Shown piece after piece: positions 45,936 through 54,394 of a DNA stretch of 64,000 nt. The number at the start of each line of letters is the position of its first letter. Position 1 is the stretch's first letter. Made by a program: the position numbers and the translations under genes. Origin of the DNA: CAZDVQ01 sp964508975 (GTDB lineage: Bacteria; Bacteroidota; Bacteroidia; Chitinophagales; Saprospiraceae); NCBI GenBank assembly GCA_964508975.1, contig CAZDVQ010000003.1, positions 62,001 to 126,000 on the forward strand, given 5' to 3'. The notes below the pieces were generated by a model. That model was not told the origin of the DNA, did no database searches, and saw nothing but the letters and a program-made list of their open reading frames with translations.

Positions 45936-46838
45936 CTAGAAATAGCCCGCTTTTTTACGGTCTTCCATCGAGGTTTCAGAGCGTTTATCGTCGGAGCGGG
46001 TACCGCGTTCCGTGCTGCGGGCGGTGGCCACCTCGCGGATGATATCGTCGAGGGTGCTGGCGTCGGAGAGGGTGGCACCGGTACAAGTCATGTCGCCGAT
46101 AGTACGGAAACGAACCTGCATTTCTTGTACTTCCTCTGTAGGGCGACGGTTCATCACGTCGGAGGCGTAGTAGATAACGCCGTCGCGCATGAAACACTGG
46201 CGCTTGTGGGTAAAGTACAAGTTAGGCAGTTCAATCTGTTCGAGGTTGATATATTGCCAAACGTCGAGTTCCGTCCAGTTAGAGATGGGGAACACGCGGA
46301 AGTGTTCGCCGAAGTTCTTGCGGCCGTTAAAGATATTCCAGAGTTCGGGGCGTTGGTTCTTGGGGTCCCATTGGCCAAAGTCGTCGCGGTGTGAGAAGAA
46401 GCGTTCCTTGGCACGGGCTTTTTCCTCGTCGCGGCGGGCACCACCTAGCAGAGCATCAAACTTATAGTGTTCAATAGTTTCGAGCAGCGTGGTAGTTTGC
46501 AAGGCGTTGCGGCTAGCGTTAAAGCCTTTTTCCTCGGCCACGGCACCGCGGTCGATAGAATCCTGTACTGAGCCAACGATGAGCTTGGCGCCGATTTTCT
46601 CGGCCAGGCGGTCGCGGAACTCAATGGTTTCAGGGAAGTTGTGGCCAGTATCCACGTGTACGAGCGGGAAAGGGATGCGGGCAGGGTAAAAAGCTTTTCG
46701 GGCCAGGTGAGTCACCACGATAGAGTCTTTACCACCCGAGAAAAGCAGGCCTGGTTTCTCGAACTGGGCGGCTACTTCGCGGATGACGTACATCGACTCG
46801 GCTTCGAGTTCGCGGAGGTGAGAGATTTTATATTTCAT
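45936..46838 (-). CDS. cysD: Sulfate adenylyltransferase, catalytic subunit
   Basis: This 300-residue PAPS-reductase-fold enzyme adenylates sulfate. It has FSGGKDSIV (PP-loop), FVSP-like LVHVDTGHNFPE and the C-terminal GRKNFGEHFRVFPISNWTELD, and ends RKKAGYF, the family C-terminus. I start at 46838 (MKYKISHL); the frame runs on upstream to 46925, but those 29 residues are translated from element M. Confidence 0.95.
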   Translation of the reverse strand: MKYKISHLRELEAESMYVIREVAAQFEKPGLLFSGGKDSIVVTHLARKAFYPARIPFPLVHVDTGHNFPETIEFRDRLAEKIGAKLIVGSVQDSIDRGAVAEEKGFNASRNALQTTTLLETIEHYKFDALLGGARRDEEKARAKERFFSHRDDFGQWDPKNQRPELWNIFNGRKNFGEHFRVFPISNWTELDVWQYINLEQIELPNLYFTHKRQCFMRDGVIYYASDVMNRRPTEEVQEMQVRFRTIGDMTCTGATLSDASTLDDIIREVATARSTERGTRSDDKRSETSMEDRKKAGYF

Positions 46839-46866
46839 GTTTGATTGATTGCTTGTGTGGAGGGGG

Positions 46867-47075
46867 GGCTGCGTGAGTGGCCTGGAGGGCGCCCGCTCGC
46901 GGGCGGTGCGCCGTAGAGCCGCCATGCTTGGCGGCTAACAAGCACGGAGCAAAGCGAACCACGAAGTGCTCCGTAAGGGAGCAACGCGACCGCACGAACC
47001 CCGGAAGGGCACGACCCCGAAATATCTTGGGCGCAACGCGTTGCGCCCGAGGATGAGGGGGCACGCCCAAAAAGA
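46867..47075 (-). repeat. Mosaic GC-rich hairpin element, copy M
   Basis: The longest copy. On the minus strand it runs from TTTTTGGGCGTGCCCCC to GGCCACTCACGCAGCC. It contains GGGCGCAACGCGTTGCGCCC, GCTCCCTTACGGAGC and the cassette CTTGTTAGCCGCC/GGCGGCTCTACGG (46943-46911) shared with copy N. It lies between cysC and cysD. Confidence 0.85.
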
Positions 47076-47096
47076 AAAAAAGAAGTCGGATGAGCG

Positions 47097-47708
47097 TTAC
47101 TTTGCCTGGAACTTGATCCGGGGCAGGATAAACTGGTAAATAGTATCAACAGCTTGCTGAACAGAAAGTTGGTCGGTACGTATTTCGAGATCGGGTTTAG
47201 TGGGTGCTTCGTAAGGCGCGTCGAGGCCTGTAAAATTTTTGATTTCGCCGGCGCGGGCCTTCGCGTAAAGGCCTTTCACGTCGCGCAGCTCGCAGGTTTC
47301 GAGTGGGGCGTTGACAAAAATTTCGAGGAAATCGGCTGGGCCGATAATTTGCCGAGCGGCTTCGCGGCTGGCGATGGTAGGGCTAATAAAAGTATTGATG
47401 GTAATGACACCACAATGCACAAAGAGCTTGGATACCTCGGCCACACGGCGGATGTTCTCGTCGCGATCGGCTTCAGAAAAACCGAGATTCACGTTGAGGC
47501 CGCTGCGGAGGTTATCGCCATCGAGGACTTGCGTGATGAAGCCCTCGGCATAAAGTTTAGCCTCCAAATGTTGCGCGATGGTACTTTTACCCGAGCCAGA
47601 AAGGCCGGTAAACCAAAGCGCCACGGCTTGTTGTTGGAGCAACTGAGCCTTAGCATCGCGTTGGAGCAGCTTATCGAAGATGGGGTAAATGTGATTTTGA
47701 GCATTCAT
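47097..47708 (-). CDS. cysC: Adenylylsulfate kinase
   Basis: This 203-residue P-loop kinase phosphorylates APS to PAPS. It shows GLSGSGKST, DGDNLRSGLN, FISP and DVKGLYAKARAGEIKNFTG. ATG 47708 (MNAQNHIYP) is chosen because the -7 box TACTTTTG lies 9-16 bp upstream of it, inside the longer frame. It leads the cysC-cysD-cysN unit, which delivers PAPS; no PAPS reductase or sulfotransferase is in the window. Confidence 0.95.
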   Translation of the reverse strand: MNAQNHIYPIFDKLLQRDAKAQLLQQQAVALWFTGLSGSGKSTIAQHLEAKLYAEGFITQVLDGDNLRSGLNVNLGFSEADRDENIRRVAEVSKLFVHCGVITINTFISPTIASREAARQIIGPADFLEIFVNAPLETCELRDVKGLYAKARAGEIKNFTGLDAPYEAPTKPDLEIRTDQLSVQQAVDTIYQFILPRIKFQAK

Positions 47709-47716
47709 AGACGCTG

Positions 47717-47724
47717 CAAAAGTA
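47717..47724 (-). promoter_or_regulatory. -7 box of the cysCDN operon
   Basis: TACTTTTG on the minus strand, immediately upstream of the cysC ATG. The transcript would have a very short leader. No -33 TTTG is seen. Confidence 0.5.
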
Positions 47725-47950
47725 GAAATAATTTTGCAGCTAGGGCTTAAAATAGCGGTACAATAGATATAGGTACTGGAAGGTAAAAACAGGCTTCGTG
47801 TAGCCAAACGGTGGCAAATTGTACGATTATGAAGGCAATAATTGAGCTAGAATGGCGTTACGAAGCTTGGCTGAAGGTGATTTGCTTGCAGTTTTTGCCA
47901 ACATAAAAGCCTTGCAAAACGTTTAGCTTTAAAGAATTGGAAAATAAAGT

Positions 47951-47983
47951 TTTGTTTTTACAGGATAATACTTCTATTTTTGT
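47951..47983 (+). promoter_or_regulatory. Strong Bacteroidetes-type promoter for the T9SS cargo gene
   Basis: TTTTG (47951-47955), a 20-nt spacer and TATTTTTG (47976-47983) match the consensus closely. It predicts a leader of about 90 nt before ATG 48081. Confidence 0.8.
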
Positions 47984-48080
47984 GAACTTTTTCCCCTTTT
48001 GAGGGAGATAGACGCTCGGCATTGAAAAGAAAAATCTTATTACACGTACATTTTTGATCACATTTTTTAAACTTACCATT

Positions 48081-49940
48081 ATGCGCTTTTTTACGACTAA
48101 AAAGCTGGTGGCTGCTACTTTATTGATGTTTGCAGCCGCACAAAGCTTTGCACAAACGACCTTCTGGTCGGAAGACTTCTCAGGGGGTTCTGTCCCTGCT
48201 ACATGGACCAACGTTGACGCAACCAGCGCTGTTGGCCAAGAAGTAACTTTCGTTTGGTCAAACGACCCAGCGGCAGTTGCTCCAGCGGCTTTAGGTTACA
48301 CGCCTTCTGCTACCTTCAACGCTACAGGTGCATCAAACGGTTACATCTGGTGTAACTCTGACCGTGGTTTGGCTGCAGCTCCAGCTGTTGACCACACAAC
48401 TCGTTTGACTACTGCTGCTATCGACTGTTCAGCACAGCCAGTAGTGGTACTTCAAATGGACGGTTTGATTGGTGTATTCGACTACGATGCAGCAACAAAC
48501 GTAAAAGTACAAGTATCTACAGACGGAACAACTTGGACTGACTTTTTCCCTTACCCATGTTTGGTAACGGGTGCGTCAAACCCTCCATGTTCACGTTGGT
48601 CGGCTAACCCAAACATGTCAGAAATCGACATTACATCGGTAGCTGGTGGCCAATCAACTGTTTTCATCCGCTTCGAGTGGATTGGTGGTTGGGACTATTT
48701 CTGGGCTATCGACAACATCAAGTTGAACGATGCACCAACACCTGGTCCTCCTCACAGCACAGCAATCTTGGAGTTTGCTCGTCCAAACAACTATGCTACA
48801 CCAACAACTCAGATTGACTCTGTGTTCTTTGGTGGTATTATCGTGAACAACGGTGACCAAGACCAAACTGGTGTTGAGTTGACTGTAACTGTAACTGAAG
48901 TTGGTGGTTCTACTCCAGTATGGACCGGTACTGAGGTTATTGGTAACTTCCCATCAGGTGACACCCTTCGCGTTGAATTTACAACAGCTTTCATCCCTGC
49001 TGCGAATGTAACGGAGTATACTTACGTTTACGAATTGTCACAAGACTCTACAGACCTTGACCCAGCTGACAACACAGCAACAGGTACATTTGAAATTACT
49101 GCTGCTACTGGCCGTATGATGCGTGACGACGGTATTGCTATCACTGGCTACCGTTTGGCCAACACTACTGACGTTGAAATCGGTAACTTCTACGAAGCCA
49201 TTAACACACAGACAGCTTACGGAATCTATCTTTCATCAGTAAGCTGGGATGACTTGGCTGCTGCTGGCGAAGGCGTTACAGCTAAATTGTACCAGTACAC
49301 TAACCCAACTTTCTCATCTGTAGGTGCAGCTGACTTCATCCAAGTTGGTGAGTCTTCTCCATTCCTTCCAGATGCTACTTTGGCTAACGGTGCATTGGTA
49401 AGCGTTCCAATCTTCGACGTAAACTCATTGGCTAACGGCGTTGAGCTTCAGCCTAACACGTTCTACTTGGCTTCTTTCGTTTACGAAGGTACAACTACAG
49501 TATTCGTTTCAGCATGTGACGAAGACTACAGCTACAACTTCAACTTCCGCGACCAGTTCATCAACTACCTCGTTCGTGAAAACGCAAACGACCAAACTTG
49601 GGGAACTTTCTCAGGTGGTGAAGGTTTGACTTTCATCGTTGGTCTTGACTTCGACGGTACAGTTAATACAGAAGCGCCAACGGTTAAAACTACCGTTAAC
49701 GTGTTCCCTAACCCTGCTAACGAAACGGTTGTTGCAGAAGTTAACTTCTTGAGCGAATCATCTAAAGTAGTTTACAACGTTCTTGACATCAACGGTCGCG
49801 TATTGTACACAGAAGCACACGAAAACGTAACTGCAGAAATGTTCCGTTACGACGTTCGCAACTTGGCTAATGGTTCATACATCCTCCAAGTAATTTCTGA
49901 CGAAGGTGTTGCTACTAAAAAGTTCAACGTAACCAAGTAA
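48081..49940 (+). CDS. Secreted T9SS type A cargo protein
   Basis: The 619-residue precursor has a signal peptide (1-24, ending SFAQ). An N-terminal jelly-roll-like domain follows (WSEDFSGGSVPATWTNVD, with later FIRFEWIGGWDYFWAIDNI, a MAM/cleaved-adhesin type pattern), then a CARDB-like segment. A domain of about 170 residues (from about 360, TDVEIGNFYEA to GEGLTFIVG) is shared with the next gene. The tail is a type A sorting domain (VNVFPNPANETVVAEVN, DINGRVLYTE). Codons are strongly biased (GGT, GCT, AAC, TTC), suggesting high expression. Function unknown; possibly adhesion. Confidence 0.85.
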   Translation: MRFFTTKKLVAATLLMFAAAQSFAQTTFWSEDFSGGSVPATWTNVDATSAVGQEVTFVWSNDPAAVAPAALGYTPSATFNATGASNGYIWCNSDRGLAAAPAVDHTTRLTTAAIDCSAQPVVVLQMDGLIGVFDYDAATNVKVQVSTDGTTWTDFFPYPCLVTGASNPPCSRWSANPNMSEIDITSVAGGQSTVFIRFEWIGGWDYFWAIDNIKLNDAPTPGPPHSTAILEFARPNNYATPTTQIDSVFFGGIIVNNGDQDQTGVELTVTVTEVGGSTPVWTGTEVIGNFPSGDTLRVEFTTAFIPAANVTEYTYVYELSQDSTDLDPADNTATGTFEITAATGRMMRDDGIAITGYRLANTTDVEIGNFYEAINTQTAYGIYLSSVSWDDLAAAGEGVTAKLYQYTNPTFSSVGAADFIQVGESSPFLPDATLANGALVSVPIFDVNSLANGVELQPNTFYLASFVYEGTTTVFVSACDEDYSYNFNFRDQFINYLVRENANDQTWGTFSGGEGLTFIVGLDFDGTVNTEAPTVKTTVNVFPNPANETVVAEVNFLSESSKVVYNVLDINGRVLYTEAHENVTAEMFRYDVRNLANGSYILQVISDEGVATKKFNVTK

Positions 49941-49978
49941 TTTTTGGCCTTTAAAGGCAAAAACCTACTGATTATCAT

Positions 49979-50018
49979 AAAACAGGGGGTATTTCTCAAA
50001 AGAAATGCCTCCTGTTTT
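49979..50018 (+). terminator. Terminator between the two T9SS cargo genes
   Basis: AAAACAGGGGGTATTTCT pairs with AGAAATGCCTCCTGTTTT (two imperfect positions), followed by a T-rich stretch. Confidence 0.8.
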
Positions 50019-50047
50019 CTTTTTATACAGAAGAATAGTTATTTTTG
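50015..50047 (+). promoter_or_regulatory. Promoter of the PA-domain T9SS cargo gene
   Basis: TTTTC (50015-50019), a 20-nt spacer and TATTTTTG (50040-50047) deviate from consensus only in the last base of the -33 box. It overlaps the upstream terminator's 3' end. Confidence 0.65.
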
Positions 50048-50085
50048 CCGACTGCAAATCATTTATAAACCAAAATTCAATCAGA

Positions 50086-51780
50086 ATGAAAGTATTACGT
50101 TTACCACAAATTCTTTGCTCTGCCGTACTTTCGTTAGCGATGTTCTTCTCGGCGAACACTGCTAGCGCACAGTATTTAATCGTTGAAGCACCTGCTTCAT
50201 ACGGTGGCTGGCAAGTAGCGTTTACACCAACGACTAACTTTGGTAGCGCTATCAACAGCACTTGGACTGGCCAAGCTGTTTTTTCGAACGACACCATTGG
50301 TGCCGTAGCAAGCCAAGGCTGTAATGCACCACTGGGCAACACTGTTGCTGACTCTGGTAAAATTTTCTTTGTTGACCGTGGTACTTGTGCCTTCGTGAAC
50401 AAATGTATCAATGCACAGGACAAAGGCGCTATCGCCGTTATCGTGTGTAACAACGCAGCTGGTAACTCTTCTGCTGTTATGGGTGGTTCTAACGCTGCCA
50501 TTACCATCCCATGTGTGATGATTGGTAAAGCTGACTGTGATTCATTGCGTATGGACATCAATGCTGGCCTAGTAACAATGACATTGACTGACCGTCTTCC
50601 AGTGAACAACAACCTTCGCTTGATTTCTTACCAAGTACCTGACAACTACAAAACACCTTATTGCCAAACATCTAGCTTCTTGGCTGAAGCCGTTGTTGAC
50701 AACTTTGGTTTGACAACTCAATCTAACGTTACCGTAACTGCTGATGTAACTGGCCCTAACGGTTTCTCTTTCACAGAGGCTGTATCTGTAGCTTCTATTG
50801 AAGTAGACTCTAGTGCTTCTTTCGTTTTCACATTGCCAATCGAAGCTGAAGACCTTGGTACTTACACCATGACTTACACCGTTACATCTGACTCAACCGA
50901 TAACTTAGGTGATGACAATGAAGTAACTTTCCCTTTCGAAGTTGTTGAAAAAGAACTCAACAAAGCTAACGACCAATTAGCTGGTGGCTTCCGTGCTTCT
51001 GGTGCAACTGACATCGAAATTGGCAACTGGTACCAAGTTGTAAACAATGACACTGTTTTCCAAGTAAAATTTGCTGCCAACTGGGATAGTCTTACTGTAA
51101 ACAGTGACTACGTAACTGGCCGTGTTTACCGCAAAGTTGGTGCTGGTTTTGCCGATACAAACTTTGAACAAATTGGCGATACTGGTCCTTTCTACCCAAC
51201 TTCTGCCAATGCCAACAACACTTGGGTTACTGTTGACGTTTACGATATCAACACAACTGACCTCGGTGTAGCCGTTAACGCTGGTGACACGCTTTTGATT
51301 ACCATCCTTTACGAAGGTAACAGCAACGTGTTTATCTCTCAAGCTGACTTGCTTGACTACACACACAACTTCAACTTCAAGCCTGGTTTCTTGAACTACT
51401 TGATCCGTACTGGTACTTCTGACAACACTTGGGGTACTTTCACTGATGGCGAAGACATTACTTTCGCTGTAGGTGGTATCATGTCTGATTGTGAATTGTT
51501 GGCTTCTAGCAACAACTTCACTCAAAACATCAACGTTGAGATGTTCCCTAACCCAGTATCTACTACATTGACTGCTAACGTTACTTTGGACGAGTCGGTT
51601 AACTTCATCAACTACCAAGTACTTGACGTACACGGCCGTATCGTTTACCGTGACCGTGCTGAAAACGTATCTAACGATACTTTCAGCTTCGACGTTCGCA
51701 ACTTGCCTAACGGTGTTTACAACCTTTCTATCTCTACAGGTAAAGGCTGGACCGTTAAACGTTTCGTAGTAGCGAAATAA
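50086..51780 (+). CDS. Secreted PA-domain protein, T9SS type A cargo
   Basis: The 564-residue precursor has a signal peptide (1-25, ending ASAQ) and a PA domain (about 40-165, with IFFVDRGTCAFVNKCINAQ, KGAIAVIVCNN and IPCVMIG). A CARDB-like segment follows, then the roughly 170-residue domain shared with the upstream protein (TDIEIGNWYQVV to GEDITFAVG). A type A sorting tail (VEMFPNPVSTTLTANVT, DVHGRIVYRD) ends it. PA domains usually sit in secreted peptidases, but no peptidase domain is visible. I chose ATG 50086 because the longer frame overlaps the promoter. Confidence 0.85.
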   Translation: MKVLRLPQILCSAVLSLAMFFSANTASAQYLIVEAPASYGGWQVAFTPTTNFGSAINSTWTGQAVFSNDTIGAVASQGCNAPLGNTVADSGKIFFVDRGTCAFVNKCINAQDKGAIAVIVCNNAAGNSSAVMGGSNAAITIPCVMIGKADCDSLRMDINAGLVTMTLTDRLPVNNNLRLISYQVPDNYKTPYCQTSSFLAEAVVDNFGLTTQSNVTVTADVTGPNGFSFTEAVSVASIEVDSSASFVFTLPIEAEDLGTYTMTYTVTSDSTDNLGDDNEVTFPFEVVEKELNKANDQLAGGFRASGATDIEIGNWYQVVNNDTVFQVKFAANWDSLTVNSDYVTGRVYRKVGAGFADTNFEQIGDTGPFYPTSANANNTWVTVDVYDINTTDLGVAVNAGDTLLITILYEGNSNVFISQADLLDYTHNFNFKPGFLNYLIRTGTSDNTWGTFTDGEDITFAVGGIMSDCELLASSNNFTQNINVEMFPNPVSTTLTANVTLDESVNFINYQVLDVHGRIVYRDRAENVSNDTFSFDVRNLPNGVYNLSISTGKGWTVKRFVVAK

Positions 51781-51827
51781 TCTAGTAAAATACCCCGCTG
51801 CACCTGTAGCATAATTTTTACTAAAAT

Positions 51828-51862
51828 AAAAGCCCTCGTACTGTACCAGTACGGGGGCTTTT
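51828..51862 (+). terminator. Terminator after the PA-domain gene
   Basis: AAAAGCCCTCGTACTG and CAGTACGGGGGCTTTT form a long stem followed by TTTT. Confidence 0.85.
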
Positions 51863-52048
51863 GCGTTTGTATAAATAAGTTCTAAGGTTTGGCACGATAT
51901 TTAAACTATTTTTTCAAGCGCAGGGAACTAAATTAAAACCAACGCGGTTTTCTTGTTTTCGCTCGCTTCCAACGTGGAACTAAATTTCATTTCATTAAGT
52001 TAGTACATTAAGCATGCTTAGTATTTCGAATTATTTTTTAACCCTTAA

Positions 52049-52247
52049 ATTCCAGGATTATGGTACGCAATACCTTCCCATCGGCTATAAGCCTGGCAGC
52101 ATGCCAGGTTAGCTCCAGAACTTACCTGAACGTTTTCGCAACCCATGCCACTTCGGTGGATGTACGCGGTGAACAACGCTCCGGCGCCCCCGTTTATCGT
52201 TAATAATTAAAACTAGCAGATCGAATAATCGGTCTGCTTTTTTTTTG
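52049..52247 (+). ncRNA. Candidate structured small RNA (or 47-codon gene)
   Basis: A stand-alone unit in a gene-free stretch. It contains a perfect stem-loop CCTGGCA-GCA-TGCCAGG (about 52092-52108), a UUCG-capped hairpin CCAC-TTCG-GTGG, and a Rho-independent terminator at 52215-52246. The same stretch also holds an ORF of 47 codons (ATG 52060, stop 52201-52203) with AGGA five bases before it; its product matches nothing I know. The hairpins and the tight terminator favour an RNA of roughly 190 nt. I cannot match it to 6S, tmRNA, SRP RNA or RNase P. Confidence 0.5.
52215..52246 (+). terminator. Terminator of the candidate RNA
   Basis: AGCAGATCGA pairs with TCGGTCTGCT (one G-U) and is followed by nine T residues. 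Confidence 0.88.
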
Positions 52248-52302
52248 CTTTAAGTACCTAGACGGAATTGTTGATAGGTACCACAGGCTTGAAAAAGTCT
52301 TC

Positions 52303-52446
52303 TTTTTTTTTATTTGGGCGTTGCGTCGCATGCGCGCCGCCGCTGTCCTACGGGCTCACTGGACGTTCGGTGCTTGTTAGCCGCCAAACATGGCGGCTCT
52401 ACGGCGCACCAGCCGCTACGCGGCTGCCCTCCGGCCAGCTAACGCA
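52303..52446 (+). repeat. Mosaic GC-rich hairpin element, copy N
   Basis: Starts TTTTTTTTATTTGGGCG and ends CCAGCTAACGCATC. It carries the extra cassette CTTGTTAGCCGCC/GGCGGCTCTACGG (52373-52404), then AGCCGC-TAC-GCGGCT. Its T-run end is near the RNA terminator. Confidence 0.87.
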
Positions 52447-52477
52447 TCTTGGCCATAGCCTATCGCTCGGGAACAAA

Positions 52478-53683
52478 TCAATTGGATAACTTGACCCGCC
52501 TTTCCACTTCTTCCGTGCTGGGTTTGTATATAATATCGTTTTCGCCGTCAAACCTAAAATCCTGCCCTGCCTGAGCAGCACAGCGACCCGCAACACAGGT
52601 ATAGTTTATCTTGAGGTCTTTATAAGCCCATTTACCATTACTTTTTTTCAAGAACAAGCGGGTATCGTATATAAATTCATCTTGGTTGACTACCACGATG
52701 GCCATGGTTTGCCCCGACCTTGACCAAATTGGATCCGAAACGCCCTCGATGGCCGTGGCATTGTCGAGTAGCTTGTTGACCGTTTTTTGGGCAAAATTAT
52801 AATACAACACCTGCTTGAGCGACTTATCCTCGTAATACAAGGTAGATGCATCGGGCGACAGTGCTACCATGCCCGCACAGTTCAGGGCTTCTTCTACATT
52901 TTCAGGTAGGCTGATTTCCATTTTTTGGGCATCTAATACCCGCATGCTCTGGCAATTTGCCCAGCGCTGGCCAATGGAAACGATACTTTTTTTACCGCTA
53001 GCACTACCCGCTCCGGGCACAATCTCGGATTGTTGTACCTGGGTTTCGCGCACCACGAAACTATCAATCCCATCATCCCAGGTATACTCCACGAACATAC
53101 CAGGCTTGTATTTCCAAGTGCCTCTAAGCGCAACCATACGGGTATTGACCACATATTCTAGAGCATATTCCACCTTGCGGTTGTAGGCAGGGTTACCCAT
53201 GGTGTCAAATTCCTCAATTTGCCCCCAGGATTGCCTGAGCGGTACATCAAGCAGCAGTTTGATGCCTTTTTTATCGAAAGGTTTATCGTAAATCAAGAGT
53301 TCGGTGCGGTGATAGCTGATACCTTCATCATAATCCAGGATAAGGACCATCTCCGACTCGCCGTCGCCGGTCACATCGTGAAAGGTGAGCGATTTAACGT
53401 AGCTCTCGGGCCGGGGTTCCCGGTAGCTGAAGGCCAATCGGCGCATTTGCATATCGTAAAAGTACAGCACCGTGCTATCGCGTTTTACATTGTAGGCAAT
53501 TTTCCAGTTGCGCAAAGGTCCATCGCTATAGGCCGTAATACCAATACCGCTGGTATCGGGTAATTGGTTAAACAACTTGAAGGTTTGTAGCTTGATGTTG
53601 GTATCGCTAATACCTTGAAATTGGTTGCAAGCAGCCAAACCTACACCGAGCAAGGATAGCAGCAAAAAGAGGCGTGCGAGCAT
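52478..53683 (-). CDS. Hypothetical lipoprotein
   Basis: The 401-residue precursor has a lipobox (GLAAC, Cys19). The mature protein is beta-rich, with repeated WKIAYNV, VTGDGESEMVLILDYDEG and GTWKYKPG segments. The DVTGDGESEMVLI piece resembles FG-GAP/VCBS blade motifs, and later parts (ALSPDASTLYYEDKS, WSRSGQTMAIVV) resemble WD40/TolB-like blades. A beta-propeller surface lipoprotein is a fair guess, but no function is recognised. Monocistronic, flanked by elements N and O. Confidence 0.72.
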   Translation of the reverse strand: MLARLFLLLSLLGVGLAACNQFQGISDTNIKLQTFKLFNQLPDTSGIGITAYSDGPLRNWKIAYNVKRDSTVLYFYDMQMRRLAFSYREPRPESYVKSLTFHDVTGDGESEMVLILDYDEGISYHRTELLIYDKPFDKKGIKLLLDVPLRQSWGQIEEFDTMGNPAYNRKVEYALEYVVNTRMVALRGTWKYKPGMFVEYTWDDGIDSFVVRETQVQQSEIVPGAGSASGKKSIVSIGQRWANCQSMRVLDAQKMEISLPENVEEALNCAGMVALSPDASTLYYEDKSLKQVLYYNFAQKTVNKLLDNATAIEGVSDPIWSRSGQTMAIVVVNQDEFIYDTRLFLKKSNGKWAYKDLKINYTCVAGRCAAQAGQDFRFDGENDIIYKPSTEEVERRVKLSN

Positions 53684-53751
53684 AGGACAGAATTGGTTTG
53701 GACAAAAATAAGCATTCCCCGGCAGATAAGCATATGCACAGCTGGTAGGCC

Positions 53752-53867
53752 TATTGCGTTAGGTGCATAGAGCGTACCCGAAGGGTAGTGGCGAAGCCAC
53801 CGAGCGACAGCGAGCGCGGCATGCACCGGCCAGCGCGAAGCGCGGGCAACGCCCAAATCAAAAAAAT
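53752..53867 (-). repeat. Mosaic GC-rich hairpin element, copy O
   Basis: A divergent copy. On the minus strand it runs from TTTTTTTGATTTGGGCG to GCACCTAACGCAAT, with CCGCGCTTCGCGC, GGTGGC-TTC-GCCACT and ACCC-TTC-GGGT hairpins. A-run end points to the XRE gene. Confidence 0.78.
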
Positions 53868-53958
53868 GGAAAGGAGATGTTTTATTACCAAAAAGAGGCG
53901 CTTTGGTTATAATTTATTACAGATTGCATTTTTTTTACACTGGCAATAAAATCATTAA

Positions 53959-53966
53959 TATATTTG
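53959..53966 (+). promoter_or_regulatory. -7 box of the small XRE gene
   Basis: TATATTTG fits the consensus and lies 116 bp before the ATG at 54082. It predicts a leader of about 105 nt. No clear -33 box. Confidence 0.5.
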
Positions 53967-54081
53967 CCCTGCAAGCCGAGCTAAAACAAGTTGAGCAAGG
54001 CTGCTAAAACTTCATCAGAACCCTTTTTGTGGACCGTCAACGTCGATAGTGTACATATTATTAACCACTAAACGATGACCA

Positions 54082-54348
54082 ATGAGACTAGGACACAAAA
54101 TCCGTAAAATTCGCGAGCTGCGTAACCTTTCACAAAGCTACGTGGCGCACCGGCTACAAATTTCGCAATCGGCCTACAGCAAAATCGAAAACGGCGACGA
54201 CATCAGTTTCAACAAATTTGTTCAGTTGAGCCGGGTGCTGCGTGTTGAAATGGCCGAAATCCTGAATTTCCCGCAGGTAGACCTCGGGCATATGATTTAT
54301 GCCGTGGCGGAAGATGAAGCGCATTATGGAATAAAATTACCATATTGA
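54082..54348 (+). CDS. Small XRE-family DNA-binding protein
   Basis: This 88-residue protein is little more than an XRE helix-turn-helix (IRKIRELRNLSQSYVAHRLQ, then SQSAYSKIENGDDI) with a short C-terminal tail. It is probably a transcriptional regulator. It lies 46 bp upstream of kbl on the same strand and may be cotranscribed with it; whether it regulates kbl is not visible. Confidence 0.85.
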   Translation: MRLGHKIRKIRELRNLSQSYVAHRLQISQSAYSKIENGDDISFNKFVQLSRVLRVEMAEILNFPQVDLGHMIYAVAEDEAHYGIKLPY

Positions 54349-54394
54349 CTGCTGGCTTTCTTAACTTTACCCCTTGAATTCAAAACACTTCAAT

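Noticed and set aside
45558..46394. 278-residue open frame opposite cysN and cysD
   Set aside because: It runs antisense through the ends of two conserved genes and element L, with no domain pattern.
46839..46925. 29-residue N-terminal extension of cysD
   Set aside because: It is translated from mosaic element M and resembles no CysD N-terminus; ATG 46838 gives the family start.
50977..51633. 218-residue minus-strand open frame inside the PA-domain gene
   Set aside because: Antisense shadow created by the strong codon bias of the real gene.
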